Notes: a model not told the origin generated them from the sequence alone. Shown: positions 23,266 through 31,842, numbered from the stretch's first letter. The stretch: DNA of 48,526 nucleotides from an uncultured Eubacteriales bacterium (GCA_905198835.1 CAJKDY010000017.1:1-48526); one strand, 5' to 3'. Translations and numbers: made by a program.

Positions 23266-23613
23266 ATGGACGACAACACCGCGTATCTGCACGCCCGGGA
23301 GGATCTGGTGGCCAAGGTGAAGGAGGAGTTGCCGGAGGACGAGGTGCTGTATGACCTGGCGGAGCTTTTTAAGATCTTCGGCGACTCCACACGGGTCAAG
23401 CTGTTATACATTCTGTCTCTCAACGAGATGTGCGTCTACGATCTGGCCCAGCTGCTGGGGGTGACTCAGTCGGCGGTGAGCCATCAGCTGCGGGCCTTGA
23501 AAGCCAGCAAGCTGGTACGTTACCGCCGGGAGGGGAAGACGGTGTTTTACGCCCTGGCCGACGGCCACGTGAAGACCATTATGGACCAGGGCCTGGAGCA
23601 TGTAGAAGAATAA
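23266..23613 (+). CDS. ArsR/SmtB-family metal-sensing repressor (Zn/Cd type)
   Basis: 115 aa from ATG 23266, preceded by AAAGGAGGGGG; the in-frame upstream ATG lies in the operator. Winged helix: ELFKIFGDSTRVKLLYIL, then the recognition part VYDLAQLLGVTQSAVSHQLR. The C-terminal helix carries D99, H101, H112 and E115, the exact spacing of the alpha-5 zinc site of SmtB (D-x-H...H-x-x-E). The alpha-3 motif is MCVYDLA, with only one of the two cysteines of CadC. This points to Zn(II) sensing rather than a CadC-type Cd/Pb site. It is the first gene of the operon and autoregulatory through the operator upstream. Confidence 0.93.
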   Translation: MDDNTAYLHAREDLVAKVKEELPEDEVLYDLAELFKIFGDSTRVKLLYILSLNEMCVYDLAQLLGVTQSAVSHQLRALKASKLVRYRREGKTVFYALADGHVKTIMDQGLEHVEE

Positions 23614-23640
23614 GAAGCGGGCCGATTCGTATATCAAGGC

Positions 23641-23661
23641 CTTCCCCCTGCAAGGGGGAAG
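23641..23661 (+). other. Hairpin between the repressor and HMA genes
   Basis: 9-bp stem CTTCCCCCT / AGGGGGAAG with a 3-nt loop and no T-tract. It may be an RNA-processing or stability element that sets different expression for repressor and pump. Confidence 0.5.
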
Positions 23662-23696
23662 CCTGACAACAATACAACGCATGGAGGTAACTTCCC

Positions 23697-23915
23697 ATGA
23701 AAAAAACCTATCCCATCGAGGTAGATTGCGCCGCCTGCGCGCTGAAGATGGAGGAGGCAGCCGGACACACCGACGGCGTAGCCGCCGCCAGCATCAATTT
23801 CATGACCCAGAAGATGACGGTGGACTTTGCCGAGGGCAGCGATCCCATGGAGACTATGCGGCGGGTGCTGAAGGCTTGCCGCAAGGTGGAGCCTGACTGC
23901 TCCATCGACTTCTGA
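23697..23915 (+). CDS. Free-standing heavy-metal-associated (HMA) protein
   Basis: 72 aa ferredoxin-like metal carrier. The metal loop reads VDCAACALKMEEAAG, a variant of GMxCxxC with CAAC. ATINFMTQ-like second strand (ASINFMTQKMTVDF) completes the fold. TGGAGG precedes the ATG. In most P1B-ATPases this domain is fused to the N-terminus of the pump, but here it is a separate gene 18 bp upstream of the ATPase. It probably passes Zn/Cd to the pump or senses its load. Confidence 0.88.
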   Translation: MKKTYPIEVDCAACALKMEEAAGHTDGVAAASINFMTQKMTVDFAEGSDPMETMRRVLKACRKVEPDCSIDF

Positions 23916-23933
23916 AAAAGGAGGCGGGCCCTT

Positions 23934-25814
23934 GTGAATCGCAAGCAGAAAAAGACCCTGGGGCGTATTGTGGCCACGGCGGTCATACTGGTGCTTTTGC
24001 AGTTTTGTCCCGTAGAGGGCTGGGGTAGGTTCGCTTTGTACCTGATCCCCTATCTGCTCATCGGTTATGATATCTTGTGGAAAGCGGTAAGGGGTATTGT
24101 TCGGGGCCAGGTGTTCGACGAGAACTTTCTTATGGCCGTGGCTACCGTGGGGGCCTTTGCCCTGGCGGTATACAGCCGCAGCGGCGACTATCTGGAGGCT
24201 ATCGCCGTCATGCTCTTCTATCAGCTGGGCGAATGGTTCCAGTCCTACGCCGTGGGCAAGTCCCGGAAAAACATCGCCCAGCTTATGGACATCCGGCCCG
24301 ACTACGCCAATATAGAGCGGGAGGGCAGGTTGGAGCAGGTGGACCCGGAGGAGGTGGCCGTGGGCACGGCCATCGTGGTCCAGCCTGGCGAGAAAGTGCC
24401 CATCGACGGTGTGGTGACAGCGGGCAGTTCCACGCTAAACACCGCCGCCCTCACCGGCGAGAGCCTGCCCCGGGAGGTCTCGGCGGGGGACGAGGTGGTC
24501 AGCGGCTGCGTCAACCTGACCGGGGTGCTGACCGTTCGGACCACCAAGGCCTTTGGCGAGTCCACTGTCAGCAAAATTCTTGACCTGGTGGAAAACGCCT
24601 CCTCCCGGAAGTCCCGGTCGGAGGACTTTATCTCCCGGTTCGCCCGGTACTACACCCCGGCGGTGTGCGCCGCGGCGCTGGCGCTGTTTTTACTGCCGCC
24701 GCTGGTGGAGCTGGCCTTGGGCATGACAGCCCAGTGGGGCGTGTGGCTCTACCGGGCGCTGACCTTCCTGGTCATCTCCTGCCCCTGCGCGCTGGTGATC
24801 TCGATCCCGCTGAGTTTCTTCGCCGGCCTGGGCGGGGCCAGCCGCGCGGGCGTGCTGGTCAAGGGCTCCAACTATCTGGAGACCCTTTCCAAGGTGGACA
24901 CGGTGGTCTTTGACAAGACCGGCACCCTGACCCTGGGCGACTTCGCCGTCTCCGGCGTCCACCACAGCCCCTTTACCGACGCCCAGGTCATCGAGTACGC
25001 CGCCCTGGCCGAAAGCGCCTCGGCCCACCCCATCAGCAAGAGCCTGCAAAAGGCCTACGGCAGAGAACCCGACCGCTCCCGGGTCTCTGACATCCAGGAC
25101 GTCAGCGGCCAGGGCATTACCGCCACCGTGGACGGCCAGAGGGTGGCCGTGGGCAACGGCAAGCTCATGGAGGCTCAGGGCGTGGACTACACGCCCTGTT
25201 CCGGGGTGGGCACCATCGTCCACGTGGCCGTGGACGGCGCCTACGCCGGGCATATCCTTATCGCCGACCAGATCAAGCCCGGCGCCAAGGAGGCCCTGGC
25301 CGCCCTCAAGGCTACGGGCGTGGGTCAGACCGTCATGCTCACCGGCGACAACGCCGCCATTGCCCAGGCTGTGGCCGGGGAGCTGGGGCTGGACCGGGTA
25401 TACAGCGGCCTGCTGCCGGCGGATAAGGTGAGCCGGGTAGAGGAGTTGCTGGCCCGGCAGGAGCGGGGGAGAAAGCTGGCCTTTGTGGGCGACGGCGTCA
25501 ACGACGCGCCGGTGCTGGGCCGGGCGGACGTAGGCGTAGCCATGGGCGCGTTGGGTTCGGACGCCGCCATCGAGGCCGCCGACGTCGTTCTGATGGACGA
25601 CGACCCCAGAAAGCTGGCCCAGGCCATCCGCATCTCGAGAAAATGCCTTGGCATCGTCTACCAAAACATCGTCTTCGCCCTGGGGGTCAAGGCCCTGTGC
25701 CTGGTGCTGGGGGCGGTGGGCATCGCCAATATGTGGCTGGCCATCTTCGCCGACGTAGGCGTCATGGTCATTGCTGTGTTAAACGCCATGCGCTGTTTAA
25801 AAGTGCCAAAATAA
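23934..25814 (+). CDS. zntA: P1B-type Zn/Cd/Pb-exporting ATPase
   Basis: 626 aa, GTG start after AAAAGGAGGCGGG. It exports divalent soft metals across the cytoplasmic membrane at the cost of ATP. Order: two N-terminal helices, further helices, actuator motif TGESLP, the metal-binding CPC (C283-P284-C285) in SCPCALVIS, the phosphorylated D327 in DKTGTLT, MLTGDN, and the hinge GDGVNDAPVL. The last helices show the K (ALGVKALCL) and D (AIFADVGVM) typical of P1B-2 Zn/Cd/Pb pumps. There is no N-terminal HMA; this part is supplied by the preceding gene. The SmtB-type repressor agrees with zinc as the main ion. The symbol is by family and cadA would be equally fair. Confidence 0.93.
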   Translation: MNRKQKKTLGRIVATAVILVLLQFCPVEGWGRFALYLIPYLLIGYDILWKAVRGIVRGQVFDENFLMAVATVGAFALAVYSRSGDYLEAIAVMLFYQLGEWFQSYAVGKSRKNIAQLMDIRPDYANIEREGRLEQVDPEEVAVGTAIVVQPGEKVPIDGVVTAGSSTLNTAALTGESLPREVSAGDEVVSGCVNLTGVLTVRTTKAFGESTVSKILDLVENASSRKSRSEDFISRFARYYTPAVCAAALALFLLPPLVELALGMTAQWGVWLYRALTFLVISCPCALVISIPLSFFAGLGGASRAGVLVKGSNYLETLSKVDTVVFDKTGTLTLGDFAVSGVHHSPFTDAQVIEYAALAESASAHPISKSLQKAYGREPDRSRVSDIQDVSGQGITATVDGQRVAVGNGKLMEAQGVDYTPCSGVGTIVHVAVDGAYAGHILIADQIKPGAKEALAALKATGVGQTVMLTGDNAAIAQAVAGELGLDRVYSGLLPADKVSRVEELLARQERGRKLAFVGDGVNDAPVLGRADVGVAMGALGSDAAIEAADVVLMDDDPRKLAQAIRISRKCLGIVYQNIVFALGVKALCLVLGAVGIANMWLAIFADVGVMVIAVLNAMRCLKVPK

Positions 25815-25826
25815 GCGAGAAAAAAG

Positions 25827-25850
25827 CGCCTCTTGCTGGAGGCGTTTTTT
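25827..25850 (+). terminator. Terminator of the metal-efflux operon
   Basis: Stem CGCCTC / GAGGCG with A-tract before and T6 after, 12 nt past the stop. Confidence 0.9.
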
Positions 25851-25851
25851 C

Positions 25852-25881
25852 TTTACAGGGACTGGTCCACCGTGATATAAT
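25852..25881 (+). promoter_or_regulatory. Promoter of pyruvate kinase gene
   Basis: TTTACA, 18-nt spacer, TATAAT with a TGA extended -10 (TGATATAAT), 35 nt before the ATG. Confidence 0.82.
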
Positions 25882-25916
25882 CCCCTTGGACAAAAAATGG
25901 AAAGGGGGACGAGCCC

Positions 25917-27329
25917 ATGCGGAAAACAAAGATCATCTGCACCATTGGCCCGGCCTGTGAGAATGAAGAGACGTTAGAGAAGATGTGCTTGGCGGGGATG
26001 AACGTGGCCCGCTTCAACTTCTCCCACGGCACCCATGAAGAGCAGCGGCGGAAGATGGAACTGGTGAAAAAGGTCCGCCAGAAGCTGGGGCTGCCCATTG
26101 CTATTTTGCTGGACACCAAGGGCCCCGAGTACCGCATCCGCACCTTTGAAAACGGCAAGATCGTTCTAAACGAGGGCGATCCCTTCACCTTTACCACCCA
26201 GGACATCGTAGGAAACCAGGGGTGGGTCAGCGTCAGCTATCCTGGCCTTGTGCGAGACCTATCGGTGGGAGATCAGATCCTGCTCAATAACGGCCTTGTG
26301 GTCTTCCGGGTGGACGAGCTTACCGACGACGAGGCCCGCTGCACCGTGGTGGTGGGCGGCGAGCTCTCCAACAACAAGTCCATGTCCTTCCCCAACAAGG
26401 TCATGAACCAGGTGTACTTAAGCGAGCAGGATAAGGCCGATCTGCTGCTGGGCGTGGAGAACGACATCGACTACATCGCCTGCTCTTTCGTCTCCCGGGC
26501 CCAGGATATTCTGGACGTGAAGGACTTCCTGTCCCAGCACACCGACCAGCACATCGGCATCATCGCCAAGATCGAAAACCAGTCGGGCATCGATAACATC
26601 GAAGAGATCTGCGACGTGTGCGACGGCGTGATGGTGGCCCGGGGCGATCTGGGTGTGGAGGTCCCCTTCGAGCGGCTCCCCGCCATCCAAAAGGACCTTA
26701 TTTCCGCCTGCCGGATCAAGGGTAAGTTGTCCATCACCGCCACGGAGATGCTGGAGTCCATGATCCACTCCATCCGCCCCACCCGGGCCGAGATCTCCGA
26801 CGTGGCCAACGCCGTCTACGACGGCACCGGCGCGGTCATGCTCTCGGGCGAGACCGCGGCGGGAGCGCACCCGGTGGAGGCTGTGACCACCATGGCCAAG
26901 ATCGTGGAGGAGACGGAAAAGAGCATCAACTACAACAAGCGCTTTTGGGCCGCGGAGTTCCCCTTTGAAAATACCGTGGACGCCATCTCCCACGCCACCT
27001 GCACCATGGCTATCAACATCAAGGCCAAGGCCATCGTGGCCTGCTCGCTGTCGGGCATGACGGTGCGGATGATCTCCCGCTTCCGCCCGCCTACGGACAT
27101 CGTAGGCCTGACCACCAACGAGCGGACCTGGCGGATGCTGGCCCTTTACTGGGCCGTCCAGCCCCAGATGTGCGAGGAGGTGCCCAGCACCGACATCCTG
27201 TTCTTCACCGCCAAAAAGCTGGTCAAGGAAGCCCTGAAGCTCCAATCCGGCGACGAGGTCATCATCACCGGCGGCATTACCAATGGTCTCTCGGGCACCA
27301 CCAACCTCATCAAGGTGGAGACCATCTGA
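25917..27329 (+). CDS. pyk: Pyruvate kinase
   Basis: Converts phosphoenolpyruvate and ADP to pyruvate and ATP, the last step of glycolysis. 470 aa. It begins RKTKIICTIGPACENEETLE, with the substrate-binding NVARFNFSHG, the DTKGPE strand, the lysine region IIAKIENQSG, the signature GVMVARGDLGVEVPFE, and MLSGETAAGAHPVEAV. The C-terminal allosteric domain is present (IKAKAIVACSLSGMT...). Bacillus-type enzymes have an extra PEP-utilising-like domain of about 110 residues; this protein lacks it. AAAGGGGG precedes ATG 25917. It is monocistronic, with clear promoter and terminator. Confidence 0.97.
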   Translation: MRKTKIICTIGPACENEETLEKMCLAGMNVARFNFSHGTHEEQRRKMELVKKVRQKLGLPIAILLDTKGPEYRIRTFENGKIVLNEGDPFTFTTQDIVGNQGWVSVSYPGLVRDLSVGDQILLNNGLVVFRVDELTDDEARCTVVVGGELSNNKSMSFPNKVMNQVYLSEQDKADLLLGVENDIDYIACSFVSRAQDILDVKDFLSQHTDQHIGIIAKIENQSGIDNIEEICDVCDGVMVARGDLGVEVPFERLPAIQKDLISACRIKGKLSITATEMLESMIHSIRPTRAEISDVANAVYDGTGAVMLSGETAAGAHPVEAVTTMAKIVEETEKSINYNKRFWAAEFPFENTVDAISHATCTMAINIKAKAIVACSLSGMTVRMISRFRPPTDIVGLTTNERTWRMLALYWAVQPQMCEEVPSTDILFFTAKKLVKEALKLQSGDEVIITGGITNGLSGTTNLIKVETI

Positions 27330-27349
27330 GCGAGCATTTGAAAACAGCA

Positions 27350-27380
27350 GAGACCGCCCCTCGGGCGGTCTCCATTTTTT
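27350..27380 (+). terminator. Terminator after pyk
   Basis: Perfect 10-bp stem GAGACCGCCC / GGGCGGTCTC with a 3-nt loop, then CATTTTTT. Confidence 0.93.
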
Positions 27381-27450
27381 GGGAACCTTTCCCCGGAGCC
27401 TTCGTCTAATTGGGCAGGATCGGGTCCAAATGAAAAGGAGGCTGATATCC

Positions 27451-29022
27451 ATGAAAAACCGAAGCCTTGCGCGCTTTTTAGCTCTGTCCATGGCCTTGGT
27501 TCTGAGCGCCTGCGGCGGCAGTCCGGATCAGCTCAGCGGCAACTGGGCCCCCGCTGTGGACCAGGCCCCCATGTACGGCTATATGGCAGACGCAGCCGAG
27601 CCTGCCGGCATGCCCCAGGAGCTGCCCCAGGTGGAGCACAACACCGAGGAGTACAACCACATCACGGAGAATCCCTTCCTTTCAGCCCAGACCTCGCCCT
27701 TGTCCACCTTTGCCGCCGATGTGGACACCGCCTCGTACGCCAATGTCCGTCGGATGCTCCTCTCCGGTGACGATGTGCCTGCCGACGCGGTACGGGTGGA
27801 GGAGTTCATCAATTACTTCCACTACGACTATCCCCAGCCTGACGGGGACGCGCCCTTTGGCGTGTCCACCGAGCTGGCAGCGTGTCCCTGGAATGAAGAC
27901 ACCATGTTGTTGCGCATCGGCTTGCAGGCTACGGAGCCAGATTGGAACGCCATGCCCCGCTCCAACCTGGTCTTTTTGATCGACGTGTCCGGCTCTATGT
28001 ACGACGCCGACAAGCTGCCCCTGGTGAAGAGGGCCTTTGCTATGCTGTGTGAGAATCTGCGGGCCGAGGACGTGATCTCCGTTGTCACCTATGCCGACGG
28101 CGACGCGGTGATCCTGGAAGGTGCCTCCGGTGGGGAGCCTCTGGCCATCCAAAGCGCCATTGAGGCCCTGGAGGCCGGCGGCTCCACAAACGGCAGCCAG
28201 GGCATCCAGCGGGCCTACGAGTTGGCCCAGAAGCACTTTATCCAAGGGGGCAACAACCGGGTGATCCTGGCCACCGATGGCGACCTGAATGTGGGCGTTA
28301 CCAGCGAGGGCGCTCTTACCGACCTCATCGAAGAAAAGAAAGAGAGCGGCGTATTTCTCTCCGTTATGGGCTTTGGCATGGGTAACCTCAAGGACAACAA
28401 AATGGAGGCTCTGGCCGACCACGGTAACGGTAACTATGCATATATCGACTCTGCGCTGGAAGCCCGCCGCGTGTTGGTGGAGGAGATGGGCGGCACCCTC
28501 TTCACCGTGGCCAAGGACGTGAAGTTCCAGGTGGAGTTCAACCCTGCCACCGTCAAGGGCTACCGCCTGATCGGCTATGAAAACCGCCTCATGGCCGCCG
28601 AGGACTTTGCTGACGATACCAAGGACGGCGGCGAACTAGGCGCGGGCCACCGGGTAACGGCTCTATACGAACTGGCCAGTGTGGATTCCGCCATGGACAT
28701 CCCCGGCGTGGACCTGAAATACCAGACCAGCCAGCCCACGGACAGCGGCGAGTGGTGCACCGTCAAGATCCGTTACAAGGCCCCGGACGGCGAGGAAAGC
28801 CGGCTTTTGGAATACCCCGTAGCGGGGGAACCAGGCCAGATGGGGCGGAACACGGCCCTGGCGGCCTGCGCGGCCCAATTTGGTATGCTGCTGCGGGACT
28901 CGGCATACAAGGGCACGGCGACTTATGCCGGCGTTTTGGAGCAATTAGAGGCCATTGCGGGCATCCACGACGATCCCTATACCGACGAGCTGTGCTATCT
29001 GGTCCGGCGCATGGTCCGGTAA
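27451..29022 (+). CDS. YfbK-type von Willebrand factor A lipoprotein
   Basis: 523 aa from ATG 27451, nine nt after AAGGAGG; the open frame extends upstream through the pyk terminator but that part is not coding. Lipoprotein signal with lipobox LSAC (MALVLSACGGS). The YfbK N-terminal region is recognisable (NPFLSAQTSPLSTFAADVDTASYANVRRML), then a vWA domain with the MIDAS motif DVSGS (D178) and the C-terminal YfbK/DUF3520 part (AGHRVTALYEL, then RNTALAACAAQFGMLLRDS). It should sit on the outer face of the membrane and bind a divalent cation and a protein partner. The biological role of YfbK proteins is not established. It is a single gene in this window. Confidence 0.9.
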   Translation: MKNRSLARFLALSMALVLSACGGSPDQLSGNWAPAVDQAPMYGYMADAAEPAGMPQELPQVEHNTEEYNHITENPFLSAQTSPLSTFAADVDTASYANVRRMLLSGDDVPADAVRVEEFINYFHYDYPQPDGDAPFGVSTELAACPWNEDTMLLRIGLQATEPDWNAMPRSNLVFLIDVSGSMYDADKLPLVKRAFAMLCENLRAEDVISVVTYADGDAVILEGASGGEPLAIQSAIEALEAGGSTNGSQGIQRAYELAQKHFIQGGNNRVILATDGDLNVGVTSEGALTDLIEEKKESGVFLSVMGFGMGNLKDNKMEALADHGNGNYAYIDSALEARRVLVEEMGGTLFTVAKDVKFQVEFNPATVKGYRLIGYENRLMAAEDFADDTKDGGELGAGHRVTALYELASVDSAMDIPGVDLKYQTSQPTDSGEWCTVKIRYKAPDGEESRLLEYPVAGEPGQMGRNTALAACAAQFGMLLRDSAYKGTATYAGVLEQLEAIAGIHDDPYTDELCYLVRRMVR

Positions 29023-29039
29023 GGGACAAAACTTTTTCT

Positions 29040-29079
29040 GGAAACGGCTGTGAATTGCTTGCAATTCACAGCCGTTTCC
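29040..29079. promoter_or_regulatory. Perfect 18-bp inverted repeat before the hydrogenase gene
   Basis: Arms 29040-29057 and 29062-29079 pair perfectly around CTTG. It may terminate the vWA transcript, but no T-tract follows. It contains TGTGAA and TTCACA halves spaced by 10 nt, and the hydrogenase -35 lies in its loop and right arm, so an operator role is also possible. Confidence 0.75.
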
Positions 29080-29087
29080 GTTAGAAT
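29059..29087 (+). promoter_or_regulatory. Probable promoter of the hydrogenase gene
   Basis: TTGCAA, 17-nt spacer, TAGAAT, 28 nt before the ATG at 29116. The -35 is buried in the 18-bp inverted repeat. Confidence 0.65.
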
Positions 29088-29115
29088 GAAAGGGCGAAAC
29101 AAGGAGGGACTGCAC

Positions 29116-30570
29116 ATGAGACAGTTTGAGACAAAGGTACAGGAGCTGAAGCACAGCGTCCTCCGGGAGACCGCCCGCCTGGCCTGGGAGGAAAAGCTGA
29201 CCACCGGCGTGCTGGATATTCCCGAGCAGATCATCCCCGGCCCCGAGCCCAGCACCCGCTGCTGTATCTATAAAGAGCGGGCCATCATTGGTTCGCGCAC
29301 CAAGATGGCCATGGGCGGCGACCATAGTAACCCCAATATTGTAGAAGTGCTGAGCATCGCCTGCGACGAGTGCCCTGTCACTGAGATCTCCGTAGGCCCC
29401 GCCTGCCGGGGGTGTCTGGCCACCCGTTGCGTCCACGCCTGCCCCAAGGACGCCATCACCATTGTCAACCACAAGGCCACGGTAGACCACTCCAAGTGTA
29501 TCGTCTGTGGCCGCTGCGTGGAGGCCTGCCCCTACGGCGCCATTGAAAAGCACCAGCGCCCCTGCGAAAAGGGCTGCCCCGCCGGAGCCATCTCCATGGG
29601 CGAGGACAAGAAGGCCTCCATCGACTTTGGCAAGTGCATCACCTGCGGCACCTGTACATACCAGTGCCCCTTCGGCGCCATCATGGATAAGTCCAACATC
29701 CTCAAGGTCATCGACATGCTCAAAGCGGGCAAGAAGTGGGGCTTTGTGAACTACGCCATCCTGGCCCCCGCCGTGGCCGGTCAGTTCGCCCCCGCCCAGC
29801 TGGGCCAGGTGGTGGCCGGGCTGAAGGAGCTGGGCTTCGACAAGGTCAGCGAGGTGGCCTACGGCGCCGACCTAGTGGCGGCCACCGAGAGCGAGGAGCT
29901 GCTGGAAAAGGGGATGCTGGCCTCCTCCTGCTGCCCCGCCTTTGTCAGCTACGTGGAGAAGAACTTCCCCGATCTGGCCGAGACTCTGGTGTCCAAGACT
30001 CCCTCCCCGATGGTCATGCTGGGCCGCCACATCAAAGAGACCGAGCCCGAGGCCAAGGTGGTCTTCATCGGCCCCTGCGTGGCCAAAAAGCGGGAGTTCA
30101 AGCTGGGTAAAACCATGGCCGCCATCGACTGCGTCATCACCTTTGAAGAGCTATCCGCCCTCTTTGACGCTCGGGACATCGACATCGAAAACCTGCCCTG
30201 CGAAGAGCTGGAGGACGCCTCGGGCTACGGCCGGGGCTTTGCCGCCAGCGGCGGCGTGGCCGGCGCGGTGGTCCAGGCGCTGAAGGAAAAGGGCTCCGAT
30301 TTTGAGGTCAAGCCCGTCAAGTGCAGCGGCATTGCCGAGTGCAAGGCGGCGCTGTTGAAGGCCAAGGCCGGGGTGCTGGACGGCAACTTCATCGAGGGCA
30401 TGGCCTGCGTGGGCGGCTGTATCCTGGGCCCGGCCAACCTGATCCGCGGCCCCAAGAACAAGGGTGAGTTGGACAAGCACATCAAGGAGGCCGCCAAGCC
30501 CACCGTCCATGACGAGGCCCCAAAGCCCGCTGCCAAAAAGAAGACCCCCGCCAAGGCGGGCGCAAAGTAA
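29116..30570 (+). CDS. [FeFe] hydrogenase, group B-type, with Lys/Ala-rich tail
   Basis: 484 aa from ATG 29116 after AAGGAGGG. The N-terminal part carries two canonical 4Fe-4S motifs (CIVCGRCVEACP, residues 128-139, and CITCGTCTYQCP, 174-185) and further cysteines at 83-109 (CDECP, CRGC, CVHACP). The H-cluster domain has L1 SSCCPAF (C272/C273), L2 FIGPCVAKKREF (C321) and L3 EGMACVGGC (C431, C435). L1 with CCPAF and L2 with GPCVAKK differ from the classic TSCCP/MPC of group A, as in monomeric group B enzymes of Clostridia, whose physiological direction is not well settled. A basic tail (PAAKKKTPAKAGAK) is unusual. No maturase genes are in the window. Redox partners would be ferredoxins. Confidence 0.88.
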   Translation: MRQFETKVQELKHSVLRETARLAWEEKLTTGVLDIPEQIIPGPEPSTRCCIYKERAIIGSRTKMAMGGDHSNPNIVEVLSIACDECPVTEISVGPACRGCLATRCVHACPKDAITIVNHKATVDHSKCIVCGRCVEACPYGAIEKHQRPCEKGCPAGAISMGEDKKASIDFGKCITCGTCTYQCPFGAIMDKSNILKVIDMLKAGKKWGFVNYAILAPAVAGQFAPAQLGQVVAGLKELGFDKVSEVAYGADLVAATESEELLEKGMLASSCCPAFVSYVEKNFPDLAETLVSKTPSPMVMLGRHIKETEPEAKVVFIGPCVAKKREFKLGKTMAAIDCVITFEELSALFDARDIDIENLPCEELEDASGYGRGFAASGGVAGAVVQALKEKGSDFEVKPVKCSGIAECKAALLKAKAGVLDGNFIEGMACVGGCILGPANLIRGPKNKGELDKHIKEAAKPTVHDEAPKPAAKKKTPAKAGAK

Positions 30571-30583
30571 CAAATCGCGAAGG

Positions 30584-30613
30584 AAAGGGACGGCCCGTGG
30601 GCCGTCCCTTTTT
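30584..30613 (+). terminator. Terminator after the hydrogenase gene
   Basis: Perfect 13-bp stem AAAGGGACGGCCC / GGGCCGTCCCTTT with a 2-nt loop and T5. It also faces the convergent DUF815 gene. Confidence 0.92.
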
Positions 30614-30622
30614 ATGTCCTGT

Positions 30623-31840
30623 TCACTTTTGCCGCTCCAGTTCAACGGCGATGAATTGTTTGGCGATGCGGGGGGTGCGGCCGGGGTGGCGCAGCTCCCA
30701 CTGCTCGGCTTTGTGGCGCAGCTTCTCCCGCTCCATCTGTAGGCCGTAGACCTTGGCCAGGTCCTCCACCATCTGCCAAAACTCCGTGGGCGTCAGGGCA
30801 AAGTAGGCCACGCGCACGCCGAAGCGGTCGGCCAGGGAGGTCTTCTCGGCGATGGTCTCGCCCCGGTCGATCTCATCCCCGCTGCGGTCGGAGAAGTTCT
30901 GCTTGACCAGGTTTCGGCGGTTGGAGGTGGCGTAGACCACCACATTGTCCGGCCGCTTTTCCAGCGAGCCCTCCAAGATGGTCTTCAGCTGGGAGTAGGC
31001 CTTGTCGTCGGCGTCAAAGGCCAGATCGTCGATGAACAAAATGAACTTTTGGGGCCGCTTGTCTAAGAGCCGCACCAGCGTTGGGATGTCCCGCAGCTGG
31101 CTCTTTTCCACCTCTATGATGCGGAGATTTTCCATCCCCGGTTGGGTCAAGAGGCTCTTCACCGTGGCCGACTTGCCCGTGCCCGACTCGCCGTAGAGCA
31201 GCACGTGGTTGACCCAGCCGCCCTCCAGGAGGGCCAGGGCGTTGTCCCGCACCTGCTGGCGCTGCTGGGCGTAGCCCCACAGTTCCCAGGGCTGGGGGCT
31301 ATCCGGCTCCGCGATGCCCCAGAGCTGCCCCTCCGACCACCGAAGGGCCCGGTACCGGGCGAACAGGCCGCAGCCGCTGTCTCGGTAGCTCTGGGTCAGT
31401 TTGGCGAAGTCGAAGCCCAGCCCAGCGCTCCACCGGGGCAGGTGGGCCAGGGCGGCCTGGAAGTATTCGGGCAGCAGTCCCTGGAGCTGGGCCACCAGGG
31501 CGTCCGGGTCCAGTTCAGCAGCGGCCTGAAAGGCCTCCACGTCCCGGCGCGCCACATTTTCCAGCGCCGCATCCTGCCCAGAGCGCTCACACAGCAGGCC
31601 ATAGGGGCTGTCCTGAAAGCGCATGGCGTCCCACAGCCAGTCTCCAAGGCCCATATAGCCCTCGGTCTTCAGCTGGAAGAAGAAGTCGGTGTACGCCGCC
31701 AGGGCCTTTTCCCCCTCCCCGGCCACCAGGGCGTCCAGCAGCGCGCAAAAGCGCACCGGAACGCTCTGGGCCAGCAGGTGCCGATACGCCGAGACCGCCA
31801 GCAGCCCGGAGCGGACCTTTTGGATGCTTTGGTTGCTCAC
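30623..31840 (-). CDS. AAA ATPase, DUF815 family
   Basis: 405 aa. The N-terminal third is helical and unassigned. The ATPase domain has Walker A LLYGESGTGKSATVKSLL, Walker B KFILFIDDLAFD, a sensor-like VVVYATSNRRNLV and a C-terminal lid region (HPGRTPRIAKQFIAVEL). DUF815 proteins resemble DnaA/DnaC-class AAA modules; their function is not established. The start is GTG, two bases after the stop of the phosphosugar mutase gene and without its own clear ribosome site, so it should be translated by coupling. It ends at the terminator shared with the hydrogenase gene. Confidence 0.88.
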   Translation of the reverse strand: MSNQSIQKVRSGLLAVSAYRHLLAQSVPVRFCALLDALVAGEGEKALAAYTDFFFQLKTEGYMGLGDWLWDAMRFQDSPYGLLCERSGQDAALENVARRDVEAFQAAAELDPDALVAQLQGLLPEYFQAALAHLPRWSAGLGFDFAKLTQSYRDSGCGLFARYRALRWSEGQLWGIAEPDSPQPWELWGYAQQRQQVRDNALALLEGGWVNHVLLYGESGTGKSATVKSLLTQPGMENLRIIEVEKSQLRDIPTLVRLLDKRPQKFILFIDDLAFDADDKAYSQLKTILEGSLEKRPDNVVVYATSNRRNLVKQNFSDRSGDEIDRGETIAEKTSLADRFGVRVAYFALTPTEFWQMVEDLAKVYGLQMEREKLRHKAEQWELRHPGRTPRIAKQFIAVELERQK

Positions 31841-31842
31841 GT

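Noticed and set aside
26418..27491. Minus-strand open frame opposite pyk
   Set aside because: Runs through the pyk terminator, and pyk is unmistakable. The translated text is compositionally biased.
29040..29079. A standard CRP or Rex binding site
   Set aside because: The TGTGA/TCACA halves are 12 nt apart, not 6 as for CRP, and the Rex form needs a shorter gap. Kept only as an unassigned palindrome.
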